Below, piece after piece: positions 24,255 to 30,484 of a stretch of DNA of 33,324 nt. Both the position numbers and the translations under genes were made by a program. How positions within the stretch are numbered: the stretch's first letter is position 1; each line of letters starts with the position of its first letter. Under the pieces are notes generated by a model that had not been told where the DNA came from, ran no database searches, and saw only the letters and a program-made list of their open reading frames with translations. The stretch spans positions 1-33,324 of the forward strand of contig CAAEDE010000006.1 of the NCBI GenBank assembly GCA_900754525.1. Reading direction: 5' to 3'. Source of the DNA: an uncultured Collinsella sp. GTDB lineage: Bacteria; Actinomycetota; Coriobacteriia; Coriobacteriales; Coriobacteriaceae.

Positions 24255-24839
24255 ATGTCCGATTCGTCGGTCAGCATTAAGCCTGAGGATATTCAGCCCA
24301 CTGTGCTACCCGATGCGTTTATTCAGTCCGATATCGTACGCAAACTCAATACGTTGAGTCTGCCGCGCTATGACCAGTTGCCCAATGTGACGCTCTACCG
24401 CGACCAGGTCATTGAGTATGTTGCGCTGTGGATGGAGCCGCTGTCCCTTTGCGTTGAGCAGCCTATCATTACGCCATCGATGATCAACAACTACGTAAAG
24501 GTTGGCCTGGTGCCTGCTCCGGTCAAAAAGCAATATGGCCGCGAGCAGATTGCCCGCCTGATCGCTATCTGCATCTTTAAGCAGGTGCTACCTATTGCTG
24601 CGGTGCAGGCACTCTTTAACATTCAGCGTTTGAGCTACGATGCCCCGACGGCCTTTGATTATGTGGTCGATCAGCTCGAGGCATCGATTTGTTCGGCGTT
24701 TTCCGTCGAGCAGACGCCGGTTCTCGATACGGCGCATCAGGTAACGCGTGAGTCGCTGCTTGTGCGCAGCGCGGTTTCATCCTTTGTTTCGAAGGCTTAC
24801 TTGATGAGCTATCTCAAGTTCAACGGGTTTAATAGCTAG
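24255..24839 (+). CDS. DUF1836 family (MerR-like) regulator, start region interrupted
   Basis: The 194-residue ORF matches DUF1836 proteins, which carry a winged-helix region related to MerR. Typical segments are LPRYDQLPNVTLYRDQVIEYV, ITPSMINNYVKVGLVPAPVKKQYGREQIARLI and CIFKQVLPIAAVQALF. These are presumed DNA-binding regulators; targets are not generally known. The ATG at 24255 has no ribosome site. The natural start is probably ATG 24228, with a strong site and in the same frame, but codon 5 there is TAA. Either a recent CAA-to-TAA mutation (or base error) blocks it, or the short ORF is a real leader and translation reinitiates. The family domain itself is intact. Confidence 0.78.
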   Translation: MSDSSVSIKPEDIQPTVLPDAFIQSDIVRKLNTLSLPRYDQLPNVTLYRDQVIEYVALWMEPLSLCVEQPIITPSMINNYVKVGLVPAPVKKQYGREQIARLIAICIFKQVLPIAAVQALFNIQRLSYDAPTAFDYVVDQLEASICSAFSVEQTPVLDTAHQVTRESLLVRSAVSSFVSKAYLMSYLKFNGFNS

Positions 24840-24850
24840 CCGACGTATAA

Positions 24851-24894
24851 AACGGGCGGGACAAAGAACCATCTGTCGCTTTGTCCCGCCCGTT
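24851..24894. terminator. Bidirectional terminator between the DUF1836 gene and degV
   Basis: AACGGGCGGGACAAAG (24851-24866) and its exact complement (24879-24894) form a 16-bp stem. ATTTTGCTT follows on the plus strand and TTTTATACG on the minus strand, fitting the two convergent genes. Confidence 0.9.
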
Positions 24895-24912
24895 ATTTTG
24901 CTTGGTTGGACT

Positions 24913-25779
24913 TTATTTGCCCGAAGCTACGCCCATGCCGTAGCCGATGATCAGGCCGTGCATCTCGGCGTAATAGGAATCCAGGCCGTTGCAGGGCATA
25001 ATGATGGTCTTGGAGCCGGGCCAATGCTCGACTATGCGGTCAGTAAGCGCCTGGGCTCCAGCTTCGTTCTCAACGTGATCGATGACGACCTCACCGCCCG
25101 TAAAGGCCTCGGCTTCCATAGTGTCGATGATCTTGTTGAGCATCTTCTTTTCGCCACGCGTGTGCCCGACGAGTTCGATTTTACCGGCCTCACTCGCTGT
25201 GCCCAAAATGCGGATATTGAGCTTGTTGGCAATGACGCCGGCTGCCTTAGGGATACGTCCGGCTTTGGCGAGGTTTTCGTAATTGCACAAGCTGAAGAGG
25301 ATTTTGCTGTTCTGCTCAAGACTATCGAAGTATGCGCAAGCGTCCTCGAATGTGACATCCGGATTGCTTGCAAGATAGCGGTCGAACAGCAAGAAAATGA
25401 GGTCCATTTTGCCGCCAGCTGCGCGTGAATTTACTAGATGAATCTGTCGGTCGGGCTCTTCGGCAAGAACCATATCGCGAGCCGTGGCTGCCGCGTTGTA
25501 GCTGCCCGACACGCCCTCAGAGATTGGCATGCAGATGGTCTTGTCTGCCAATTTGAAGAGCTCGGCCCACTCCCCTACGCTGGGACAAGCGCTCGAAGAA
25601 GCGTTCGTCTCCGCCTGAACAGCGCAGTTGAGCTCATGAACATCGAGCGAAAGGTCATCGACGAATTCACGCTCCCCCACTCGAATTTTGAGGGGCGCAA
25701 ATGCAAAGGTGGTATGGGGTGCGGTCGGTTGCCAATCGCGGAGGTTGCAGCTTGAATCTGAGATAAGTGCCCAGCTCAT
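24913..25779 (-). CDS. DegV family fatty-acid-binding protein
   Basis: DegV/FakB-type proteins bind a fatty acid; FakB members present it to the kinase FakA for phosphorylation and use in phospholipid synthesis. The 288-residue product is a normal family length. Motifs include the N-terminal LISDSSCNL, the ligand-site segment CMPISEGVSGSYN, LVNSRAAGGKMDLI and, in the C-terminal half, NYENLAKAGRIPKAAGVIANKLNIRIL. The ATG at 25779 has GAAAGGAC eight bases upstream. A TATAAT box lies at 25814-25809, preceded by a 14-bp inverted repeat over the -35 region. No fakA is visible, so membership of a Fak system is inference. Confidence 0.88.
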   Translation of the reverse strand: MSWALISDSSCNLRDWQPTAPHTTFAFAPLKIRVGEREFVDDLSLDVHELNCAVQAETNASSSACPSVGEWAELFKLADKTICMPISEGVSGSYNAAATARDMVLAEEPDRQIHLVNSRAAGGKMDLIFLLFDRYLASNPDVTFEDACAYFDSLEQNSKILFSLCNYENLAKAGRIPKAAGVIANKLNIRILGTASEAGKIELVGHTRGEKKMLNKIIDTMEAEAFTGGEVVIDHVENEAGAQALTDRIVEHWPGSKTIIMPCNGLDSYYAEMHGLIIGYGMGVASGK

Positions 25780-25808
25780 AGAGGGTCCTTTCTAATTGCT
25801 CCTCAACA

Positions 25809-25870
25809 ATTATAGCCATCTTGCAAACTGAATGTACGGCTATCTAGTTTTGAATACTAGATAGCCGTAC
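25809..25870 (-). promoter_or_regulatory. degV promoter with 14-bp inverted-repeat operator candidate
   Basis: On the minus strand a consensus TATAAT lies at 25814-25809. GTACGGCTATCTAG (25834-25847) and CTAGATAGCCGTAC (25857-25870) are perfect inverted repeats with a 9-base spacer, overlying the expected -35 position. The minus strand also reads CAAAACTAGATA, identical to the site before the DUF1836 gene. Confidence 0.65.
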
Positions 25871-25880
25871 AAGATTAGAG

Positions 25881-25920
25881 AAAAAAGAATGGACCTCGCG
25901 ACTTAAAGCCACGAGGTCCA
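25881..25920 (-). terminator. Rho-independent terminator of the NlpC/P60 gene
   Basis: TGGACCTCG (25890-25898) pairs with CGAGGTCCA (25912-25920). On the minus strand the stem is followed by TTCTTTTTT (ending at 25881), a good U-tract. Confidence 0.87.
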
Positions 25921-25944
25921 CATTCACACGCTGTGTAAGATGAC

Positions 25945-27072
25945 TTAGTAACGCACGAAGATATAGTTATTGTTCATGCCGGCGGCAACGGAGCTGATGA
26001 TAACACCCGTGTTGTAGTCAGAAGCATGAATCATCTGACCACCACCGATGTAAATTCCGGTGTGGTACGAGTTGACCACAACGTCACCGGGCTGCGGATC
26101 GGACACACGCGTCCAGCCCATAAAGGTGCCCGTGGTGCCGAGGCGGCAATAGCGACCAGTGAGGCAATAGCTAACAAAACCAGAGCAGTCGAAGCTGTTC
26201 GGGCCAATTCCACCCCAGGAATAAGCACAACCAAGCTTGCTGTAGGCACGCGAAACAACGGTGCCGCCGTCAACGGACTGGCTCGGCGCAGAAGGGGCCG
26301 GAGTCGGAGCCGGAGCCGGAGCGGGCTGCGGCGTAGGGGCCGGAGCGGGCGTGGGAGTGGGCGCAGGCGTGTTGCCGCCGTTGTTGGTCGTACCGCCACC
26401 GTTGTTGGTGTTCTCGGTCGTACCGGCAGTCTCGTTGCTCACCGTGGCCTTCTCGGCGGTGCTGGCGTTGATGCCGGCCTGCAACGCGGCGTTGGCCTCG
26501 GCCTCTGCGGCAAGCTCGGCCTGCAGCTGCGAATCCAGGGAGTTTACGACGTTCTGGGCTTCAGCCTGCTGAGCGTTAAGCTCGTCGACCTTCTTTTGCG
26601 TGGCGGCGACGTTCTTTTCCTGCTCGGCCTGCTTATCGGTGAGCTGCTGCTTAAGCTCCTTGACCTCTTGAATGGTCTGAGCCTGCTTATCGGAAACTTT
26701 GCCGTAGTAGAACAGACGGTTGAGCATATCGCTCAGGTCATCGACGCCCGTCAGAACCTGAAGCAGGCTCAGACCGCCGGTTTTGTACTCGCCGGCGACA
26801 TAGGTCGAGAGCTTGGCCTGACCATCGGCGATCTCCTGCTGCTTTTGCGTGATCTCGCCAGCAGTCTGATCGAGTGCCTGCGTCTGCGTGGCGAGCTCAT
26901 CGTAAATCTGCTGGGTTTGGGTACCGATCTGCTCGAGCTTCGTACGAGCAGCGGCAAGGTCGGATGCGGTATCGGCGTAGGCAGGAGCCGCGAGGCCCAA
27001 GCCCAAAACACAAGCGAGGGTTGCCGTAGCAGCGCAGCGTGCCATGTTTTTGTGCGTGTTTGCTGTGCGCAT
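25945..27072 (-). CDS. Secreted coiled-coil NlpC/P60 peptidoglycan hydrolase
   Basis: The 375-residue protein begins with a signal peptide (about 1-33, cleavage near AYA-DT). A long Gln/Glu/Ala-rich coiled coil (about 34-205) follows, then a Thr/Asn/Gly and Pro/Ala linker (about 210-272). The C-terminal NlpC/P60 domain (about 275-375) has the catalytic cysteine C296 in FDCSGFVSY, with histidines in YHTGIYIGGG and MIHAS. Enzymes of this plan cut peptide stems of peptidoglycan, often during cell separation, and their coiled coils mediate regulation; RipA and CwlO-type proteins are comparable. GGAAAGGAAG precedes the ATG. It is the last gene of the minus-strand cluster and has its own terminator. 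Only 32 bases separate it from apt. Confidence 0.93.
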   Translation of the reverse strand: MRTANTHKNMARCAATATLACVLGLGLAAPAYADTASDLAAARTKLEQIGTQTQQIYDELATQTQALDQTAGEITQKQQEIADGQAKLSTYVAGEYKTGGLSLLQVLTGVDDLSDMLNRLFYYGKVSDKQAQTIQEVKELKQQLTDKQAEQEKNVAATQKKVDELNAQQAEAQNVVNSLDSQLQAELAAEAEANAALQAGINASTAEKATVSNETAGTTENTNNGGGTTNNGGNTPAPTPTPAPAPTPQPAPAPAPTPAPSAPSQSVDGGTVVSRAYSKLGCAYSWGGIGPNSFDCSGFVSYCLTGRYCRLGTTGTFMGWTRVSDPQPGDVVVNSYHTGIYIGGGQMIHASDYNTGVIISSVAAGMNNNYIFVRY

Positions 27073-27104
27073 GTAGCTTCCTTTCCAGTAACTAAGGGTA
27101 ACGG

Positions 27105-27635
27105 CTAGTCCACCGTCACCAGGCTAAAGAGCTCCACATCGTCATCAGACGGCGTGAGCTTCTCGCGCGGATTGAGAAACGCAAGCTCAAGGATACAACC
27201 GTAACCGACAAGCTTTGCGCCCATATCTCGCACCAGTTTACCTGTTGCCTCGACGGTTCCGCCCGTCGCGACCAAGTCGTCCAGAATCAACACGGTATCT
27301 TTAGAGCTGATAGCGTCGGCATGGATCTCAATGGAATCCGTTCCGTACTCGAGCTCGTAGCTCTGGCTTACGGTCTCACGCGGCAGCTTGCCCGGTTTAC
27401 GTGCGGGAACAAAGCCGGCGCCAAGGGCTACAGCCACCGGTACGCCAACCATAAAGCCGCGAGCCTCGGGACCCACGACCTTGGTGATTCCCATGCCGGC
27501 AAAGTGCTCGGCGAGGGCATCGGTCATGGCTTTGAGCGCCTCGGGATTGCCAAAGAGTGGCGTGATGTCCTTAAAGATGACTCCGGGCTCGGGATAGTCG
27601 GGGATATCGACGATTTGAGATTCGAAGTCGTACAT
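27105..27635 (-). CDS. apt: Adenine phosphoribosyltransferase
   Basis: Apt salvages adenine by joining it to PRPP to give AMP. The 176-residue product has the family start IVDIPDYPEPGVIFKDITPLFG, the flexible-loop region GFVPARKPGKLP and the PRPP-binding motif VLILDDLVATGGT. The ATG at 27635 has GAAAGG seven bases upstream. An in-frame TTG at 27650 would overlap that site and is rejected. In many Gram-positives apt lies next to relA; here it is between the FtsR-like regulator and the NlpC/P60 gene. No relA is visible. Confidence 0.96.
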   Translation of the reverse strand: MYDFESQIVDIPDYPEPGVIFKDITPLFGNPEALKAMTDALAEHFAGMGITKVVGPEARGFMVGVPVAVALGAGFVPARKPGKLPRETVSQSYELEYGTDSIEIHADAISSKDTVLILDDLVATGGTVEATGKLVRDMGAKLVGYGCILELAFLNPREKLTPSDDDVELFSLVTVD

Positions 27636-27675
27636 TGCATGACCTTTCAATGGGTTGCCGAAATTTCAGCAGCGG

Positions 27676-28554
27676 TTATATGCCCGCGGTGGCGGTGCCG
27701 GATTGCGAAGGGGCGACGACCTTGAGCGGCTTTACGAGAGAATCCTCGTGCGAAGCCGGCGCGGCTGTCTCTTCGTTTTTGGCCTTGGTGGACTCGCAGC
27801 GAGTGATTTCCTCATCGAGTGCATCGATGTCGGCGTCCTCGACCACGGCGTTGAGCGACTCAAAAACGCGGTTCTTGAGCAACGCAGTGTGCACACCCTC
27901 GGTCAGGTCGTGAAGCTTCTTAAACGCACGCTCGAGCTTGGCGTCGCGCTCGTCATCGGAGGTATCCATTCCGAGCATGCTCACGAGCACCTGCTCAAAC
28001 ATAGAGGACTCGCGGTTGGCGGAAGACACGTACTGACGCAGGTTGCGCGGCTCGATATGGAAGCGTGACAGCTCGGAGCAGTAGCGGATGATCGGGAAAT
28101 CGCGACCATCGACGAGCTCACGATTCTGCGGACTCTTGATGATGCGAATGAGGTCGTTCTCGGCGAGCGAGCGGATAAACGAAATCTCGACGCCCAGCAT
28201 ATCGGGAATGGTCTCAATGGGATGCAGCTTTTGCTTAGTCTCTTTGGGCTCCGTCTTGAGCGGAACATCGGACAGCAAGCCCACCTCGTAAGCGAGCGTT
28301 GACAGGTCCGTGGCGTTTTCCAAGCGCTGCTTAATCACGTTGAGTGGCATGTAGCGAGTCTTCTGCAAGTGCAGAATGACCTCCAGGCGATCAACGTCCT
28401 CCTTGGAGTACTGACGGTATCCCTTAGGCGTACGATGAGGGGTAATGAGCCCCTCATCCTCTAGAAATCTAATTTTTGAGTTCGAAAGATCGGGGTATGC
28501 GCCTCGAAGTAGGTTGACGACTTGGCCGATACTCAGATAGTTGCGTTCGGCCAT
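27676..28554 (-). CDS. ftsR: MerR-family regulator, FtsR-like
   Basis: The 292-residue protein has an N-terminal MerR winged helix, YLSIGQVVNLLRGAYPDLSNSKIRFLEDEGL then TPKGYRQYSKEDVDRLEVIL (about 5-68). This strongly resembles actinobacterial FtsR (Rv1828 type), which in corynebacteria influences ftsZ expression. The rest (about 100-250) is helical, and the C-terminal 40 residues are low-complexity. No cysteine-based metal site is evident, so it is not a metal sensor of the classic MerR kind. It starts three bases after the stop of the GarA-like FHA gene, the same pairing as in mycobacteria. Division control here is inference from homology. Confidence 0.82.
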   Translation of the reverse strand: MAERNYLSIGQVVNLLRGAYPDLSNSKIRFLEDEGLITPHRTPKGYRQYSKEDVDRLEVILHLQKTRYMPLNVIKQRLENATDLSTLAYEVGLLSDVPLKTEPKETKQKLHPIETIPDMLGVEISFIRSLAENDLIRIIKSPQNRELVDGRDFPIIRYCSELSRFHIEPRNLRQYVSSANRESSMFEQVLVSMLGMDTSDDERDAKLERAFKKLHDLTEGVHTALLKNRVFESLNAVVEDADIDALDEEITRCESTKAKNEETAAPASHEDSLVKPLKVVAPSQSGTATAGI

Positions 28555-28557
28555 GCC

Positions 28558-28992
28558 CTACTCACCGGTTTCGATGCGCTCCGGCGTGCTCTCGTGGTAG
28601 ATGAGCGTAAACGTACCGATCTGGACGGAAGAACCGTCGTGCAGCGGGGCTGCATTGACGATGGCACCGTCGACCCAGGTGCCATTGAGCGATCCCAAGT
28701 CCTCGATGCGAGCGCCGAGGCCCTCGCGAATAATGCGCGCGTGGCTGCGCGAAACGGTCATGTCATTGAGGAAGATGCCGTTTGCAGGATCGCGGCCGAT
28801 GGTGGTCACGTCGTCCTCGAGCTCAAAGGCGGCACCGGTCTGCGGACCCTTGACGATGGACAGAACGGGGGCGGTGATGCGCACGTTGGCCATGAGGTCG
28901 GGAACGGTGACGTCGCTTGAAGGCACGCGGAATACGCAGGTAGCGTCAGCGGTCTTATCATTCTGAGGCATATTGTTAACCATGTTGTCCAT
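28558..28992 (-). CDS. FHA-domain protein, GarA/OdhI-like
   Basis: The 144-residue protein has a C-terminal FHA domain (about 50-135) with the canonical TIGRDPANGIFLNDMTVSRSHA and GSLNGTWVDG motifs, which binds phosphothreonine. The N-terminal extension contains ADATCVFR, aligning with the ETTSVFR phospho-acceptor motif of mycobacterial GarA and corynebacterial OdhI. Those proteins, when phosphorylated by Ser/Thr kinases, stop inhibiting 2-oxoglutarate dehydrogenase and regulate glutamate metabolism. The ATG at 28992 is chosen because TTAGGGG lies upstream; 29025 is an unsupported extension. The FtsR-like gene follows by three bases. No kinase gene is in the window, so phosphorylation is inferred. 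Confidence 0.85.
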   Translation of the reverse strand: MDNMVNNMPQNDKTADATCVFRVPSSDVTVPDLMANVRITAPVLSIVKGPQTGAAFELEDDVTTIGRDPANGIFLNDMTVSRSHARIIREGLGARIEDLGSLNGTWVDGAIVNAAPLHDGSSVQIGTFTLIYHESTPERIETGE

Positions 28993-29058
28993 GACAACCC
29001 CTAACTTATCGCGGACGTGCCGCAAATAATGAACCGTACGTAATCATACCCCAACGAA

Positions 29059-29763
29059 TCAGTCTTCGATTTCAGGGTTCAGAAAGTCGATGTCCTCGTC
29101 CTCGGGATGTGCGAGAGCCTGTTTAATGGCCGCTCCGCCCTTAATGGAGTAGATGACAGCCGTGAGCATGGAGAAGATCACGCCGCCGTACACAAAGAAG
29201 ATGCCGAGGGGCACCGAGCTTCCGTTGAGACCCGGGAAGGCCGTAAGGGTTGAAGGTAAAAGATGCAGCCCGTCAATAACGGGGAAACCGAGCAGCATGA
29301 GCGAGAAGCCGGTCATGAGCAGCGCTGTCGCAATCTTTCCGGGGAAGACGACGTCGATGGGGCGAGGGTGGTAATGGCGCACGATGAGCGACCCGATACC
29401 CAGATAGATATCGCGACCGATGATGAGTACGCAGACCCAGATGGGCAACTCGCCGCGCACCACCAGACCCAGAACGCCCGTAAACAAGAGCGCGCGGTCG
29501 CAGATGGGGTCCATGACTTTGCCGAGCCACGAGACCGTCTTGGTCATGCGGGCGATCTGTCCGTCCATCCAGTCGGTGGAGGCGGCGATGGCATAGATCA
29601 CGATGGCGACGACGCGGTTGTTGTCCGTCACAAACAGGTACAAGAAAACGAGCGTGAGGACCAGGCGCGTAAAGGTAATGAAATTGGAGATCGTAAAGAT
29701 CTTATTCGACGGGTAATCGGAAGTGCCGATAAGCTCTTTTTTGATCTTCTTTTTGATGCCCAC
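29059..29763 (-). CDS. CDP-alcohol phosphatidyltransferase (second pgsA-like gene)
   Basis: The 234-residue product has the CDP-alcohol phosphotransferase signature D-x2-DG-x2-AR-x8-G-x3-D-x3-D, beginning at D64 (DWMDGQIAR, then GKVMDPICD), with several membrane helices and an acidic C-terminal tail. Family members use CDP-diacylglycerol to make phosphatidylglycerophosphate, phosphatidylinositol phosphate or cardiolipin; the acceptor cannot be read from sequence. The GTG at 29763 is chosen because GGGGGAGT lies five to twelve bases upstream and the family region begins soon after. The ORF extends in frame to 29889, but that part looks unlike a protein domain and crosses the probable promoter. 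A pgsA-like gene near the garA/FtsR pair mirrors mycobacterial pgsA2. Confidence 0.85.
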   Translation of the reverse strand: MGIKKKIKKELIGTSDYPSNKIFTISNFITFTRLVLTLVFLYLFVTDNNRVVAIVIYAIAASTDWMDGQIARMTKTVSWLGKVMDPICDRALLFTGVLGLVVRGELPIWVCVLIIGRDIYLGIGSLIVRHYHPRPIDVVFPGKIATALLMTGFSLMLLGFPVIDGLHLLPSTLTAFPGLNGSSVPLGIFFVYGGVIFSMLTAVIYSIKGGAAIKQALAHPEDEDIDFLNPEIED

Positions 29764-29892
29764 AGGACTCCCCCGCTGGTAAACGACAAAACTTTCGATA
29801 CTATACCCGTTCCGGCGATGTCTATCCAGCCAAGCCATAGAGAGTCCAGACATGTGGAGGGTGCTTTTAGGCGGCGGGGGATTTCGCATTCG

Positions 29893-29946
29893 TGTACATC
29901 AGCCTCCAAACATGTCATAAATTGTCGTTTTTGGAGGCTGGCGTAC
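29893..29946. repeat. Inverted repeat upstream of the second pgsA-like gene
   Basis: CAGCCTCCAAA (29900-29910) and TTTGGAGGCTG (29930-29940) are exact inverted repeats with a 19-base spacer, extended by TGTAC/GTACA (29893-29897 and 29942-29946) after a 2-base mismatch. It lies about 130-180 bases upstream of the GTG start. It could be an operator or a leader hairpin; no U-tract supports a terminator. Confidence 0.55.
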
Positions 29947-30018
29947 AAGTTTTTGTTGAGCGAAAGTATCGATCAAGAAAACCGCTGATTCTTCGTTGCT
30001 TACCACGTTGATTCTTGA

Positions 30019-30050
30019 TAAAAAAAGGTCAGGCACTAGGTGCCTGACCT
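30019..30050 (-). terminator. Terminator downstream of the tRNA-Pro fragment
   Basis: AGGTCAGGCAC (30026-30036) and GTGCCTGACCT (30040-30050) form an 11-bp stem with a 3-base loop. On the minus strand it is followed by TTTTTT. It lies 10 bases beyond the CCA end of the tRNA fragment, as expected for the original tRNA terminator. Confidence 0.9.
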
Positions 30051-30059
30051 GCAAACTTC

Positions 30060-30102
30060 TGGTCGGGACGACTGGATTCGAACCAGCGACCCCTTGACCC
30101 CA
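30060..30102 (-). pseudogene. tRNA-Pro 3' fragment, candidate attachment site
   Basis: On the minus strand the sequence reads the 3' part of a proline tRNA: GGGG of the anticodon loop, TCAAG anticodon stem, variable loop, a T-arm GCTGG-TTCGAAT-CCAGT, acceptor strand CGTCCCG, discriminator A and encoded CCA. The 5' half, which should begin CGGGACG, is absent in the next 130 bases. The anticodon region is instead replaced by a 7-bp palindrome (30095-30111). Retention of the tRNA 3' half and terminator with loss of the 5' half is the usual footprint of an element integrated at a tRNA 3' end. The complete tRNA would be expected at the element's other end, outside the window. Confidence 0.8.
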
Positions 30103-30111
30103 GCGGGGTCA

Positions 30112-30484
30112 GAATGACCCTGACCTGTGCTAATTTTGTTAAAACACGCGCAAATAGCGCAAGTAGCGCATTTCCACGTATGTAAATTTTACCAGCTCAG
30201 CGCGGTTTGTCCAGATAGCATATTATCGGCTTCGAGGAGCGCGGTGCAGCCGATGACTTAATCAACGGGGGTAGGAGCCCCGAATCGTCGTCTCTCTGGG
30301 TTCCCGCAGGTGGGCCCTCCTGTTTCTAATCAACTGCGGATTCAGGAGCTATGTGGTCAATGTGATACCGTTGAACCCGCGTATCGATACCGCTCAGCCA
30401 TTCGCCTCGCCCCCGTCGCACGCATCTTCATTCGGTCTGTCATTATTAATCTAACGATGCTTTGGGAAATGTAGGTGCTTCTAA
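30112..30484. other. Gene-free stretch next to the tRNA fragment
   Basis: No convincing gene on either strand. The notable feature is the direct repeat GCGCAAATA-GCGCAAGTA-GCGCA (30148-30170), two 9-base copies differing at one position plus a partial third. The rest is unremarkable. TAGGTG at 30472-30477 may serve as a weak ribosome site for the ABC gene. Confidence 0.5.

Noticed and set aside
26026..27108. A 360-residue plus-strand frame opposite the NlpC/P60 gene
   Set aside because: It is an antisense shadow of the Pro/Ala-rich linker and coiled coil; the minus-strand product has a signal peptide, catalytic residues and a terminator.
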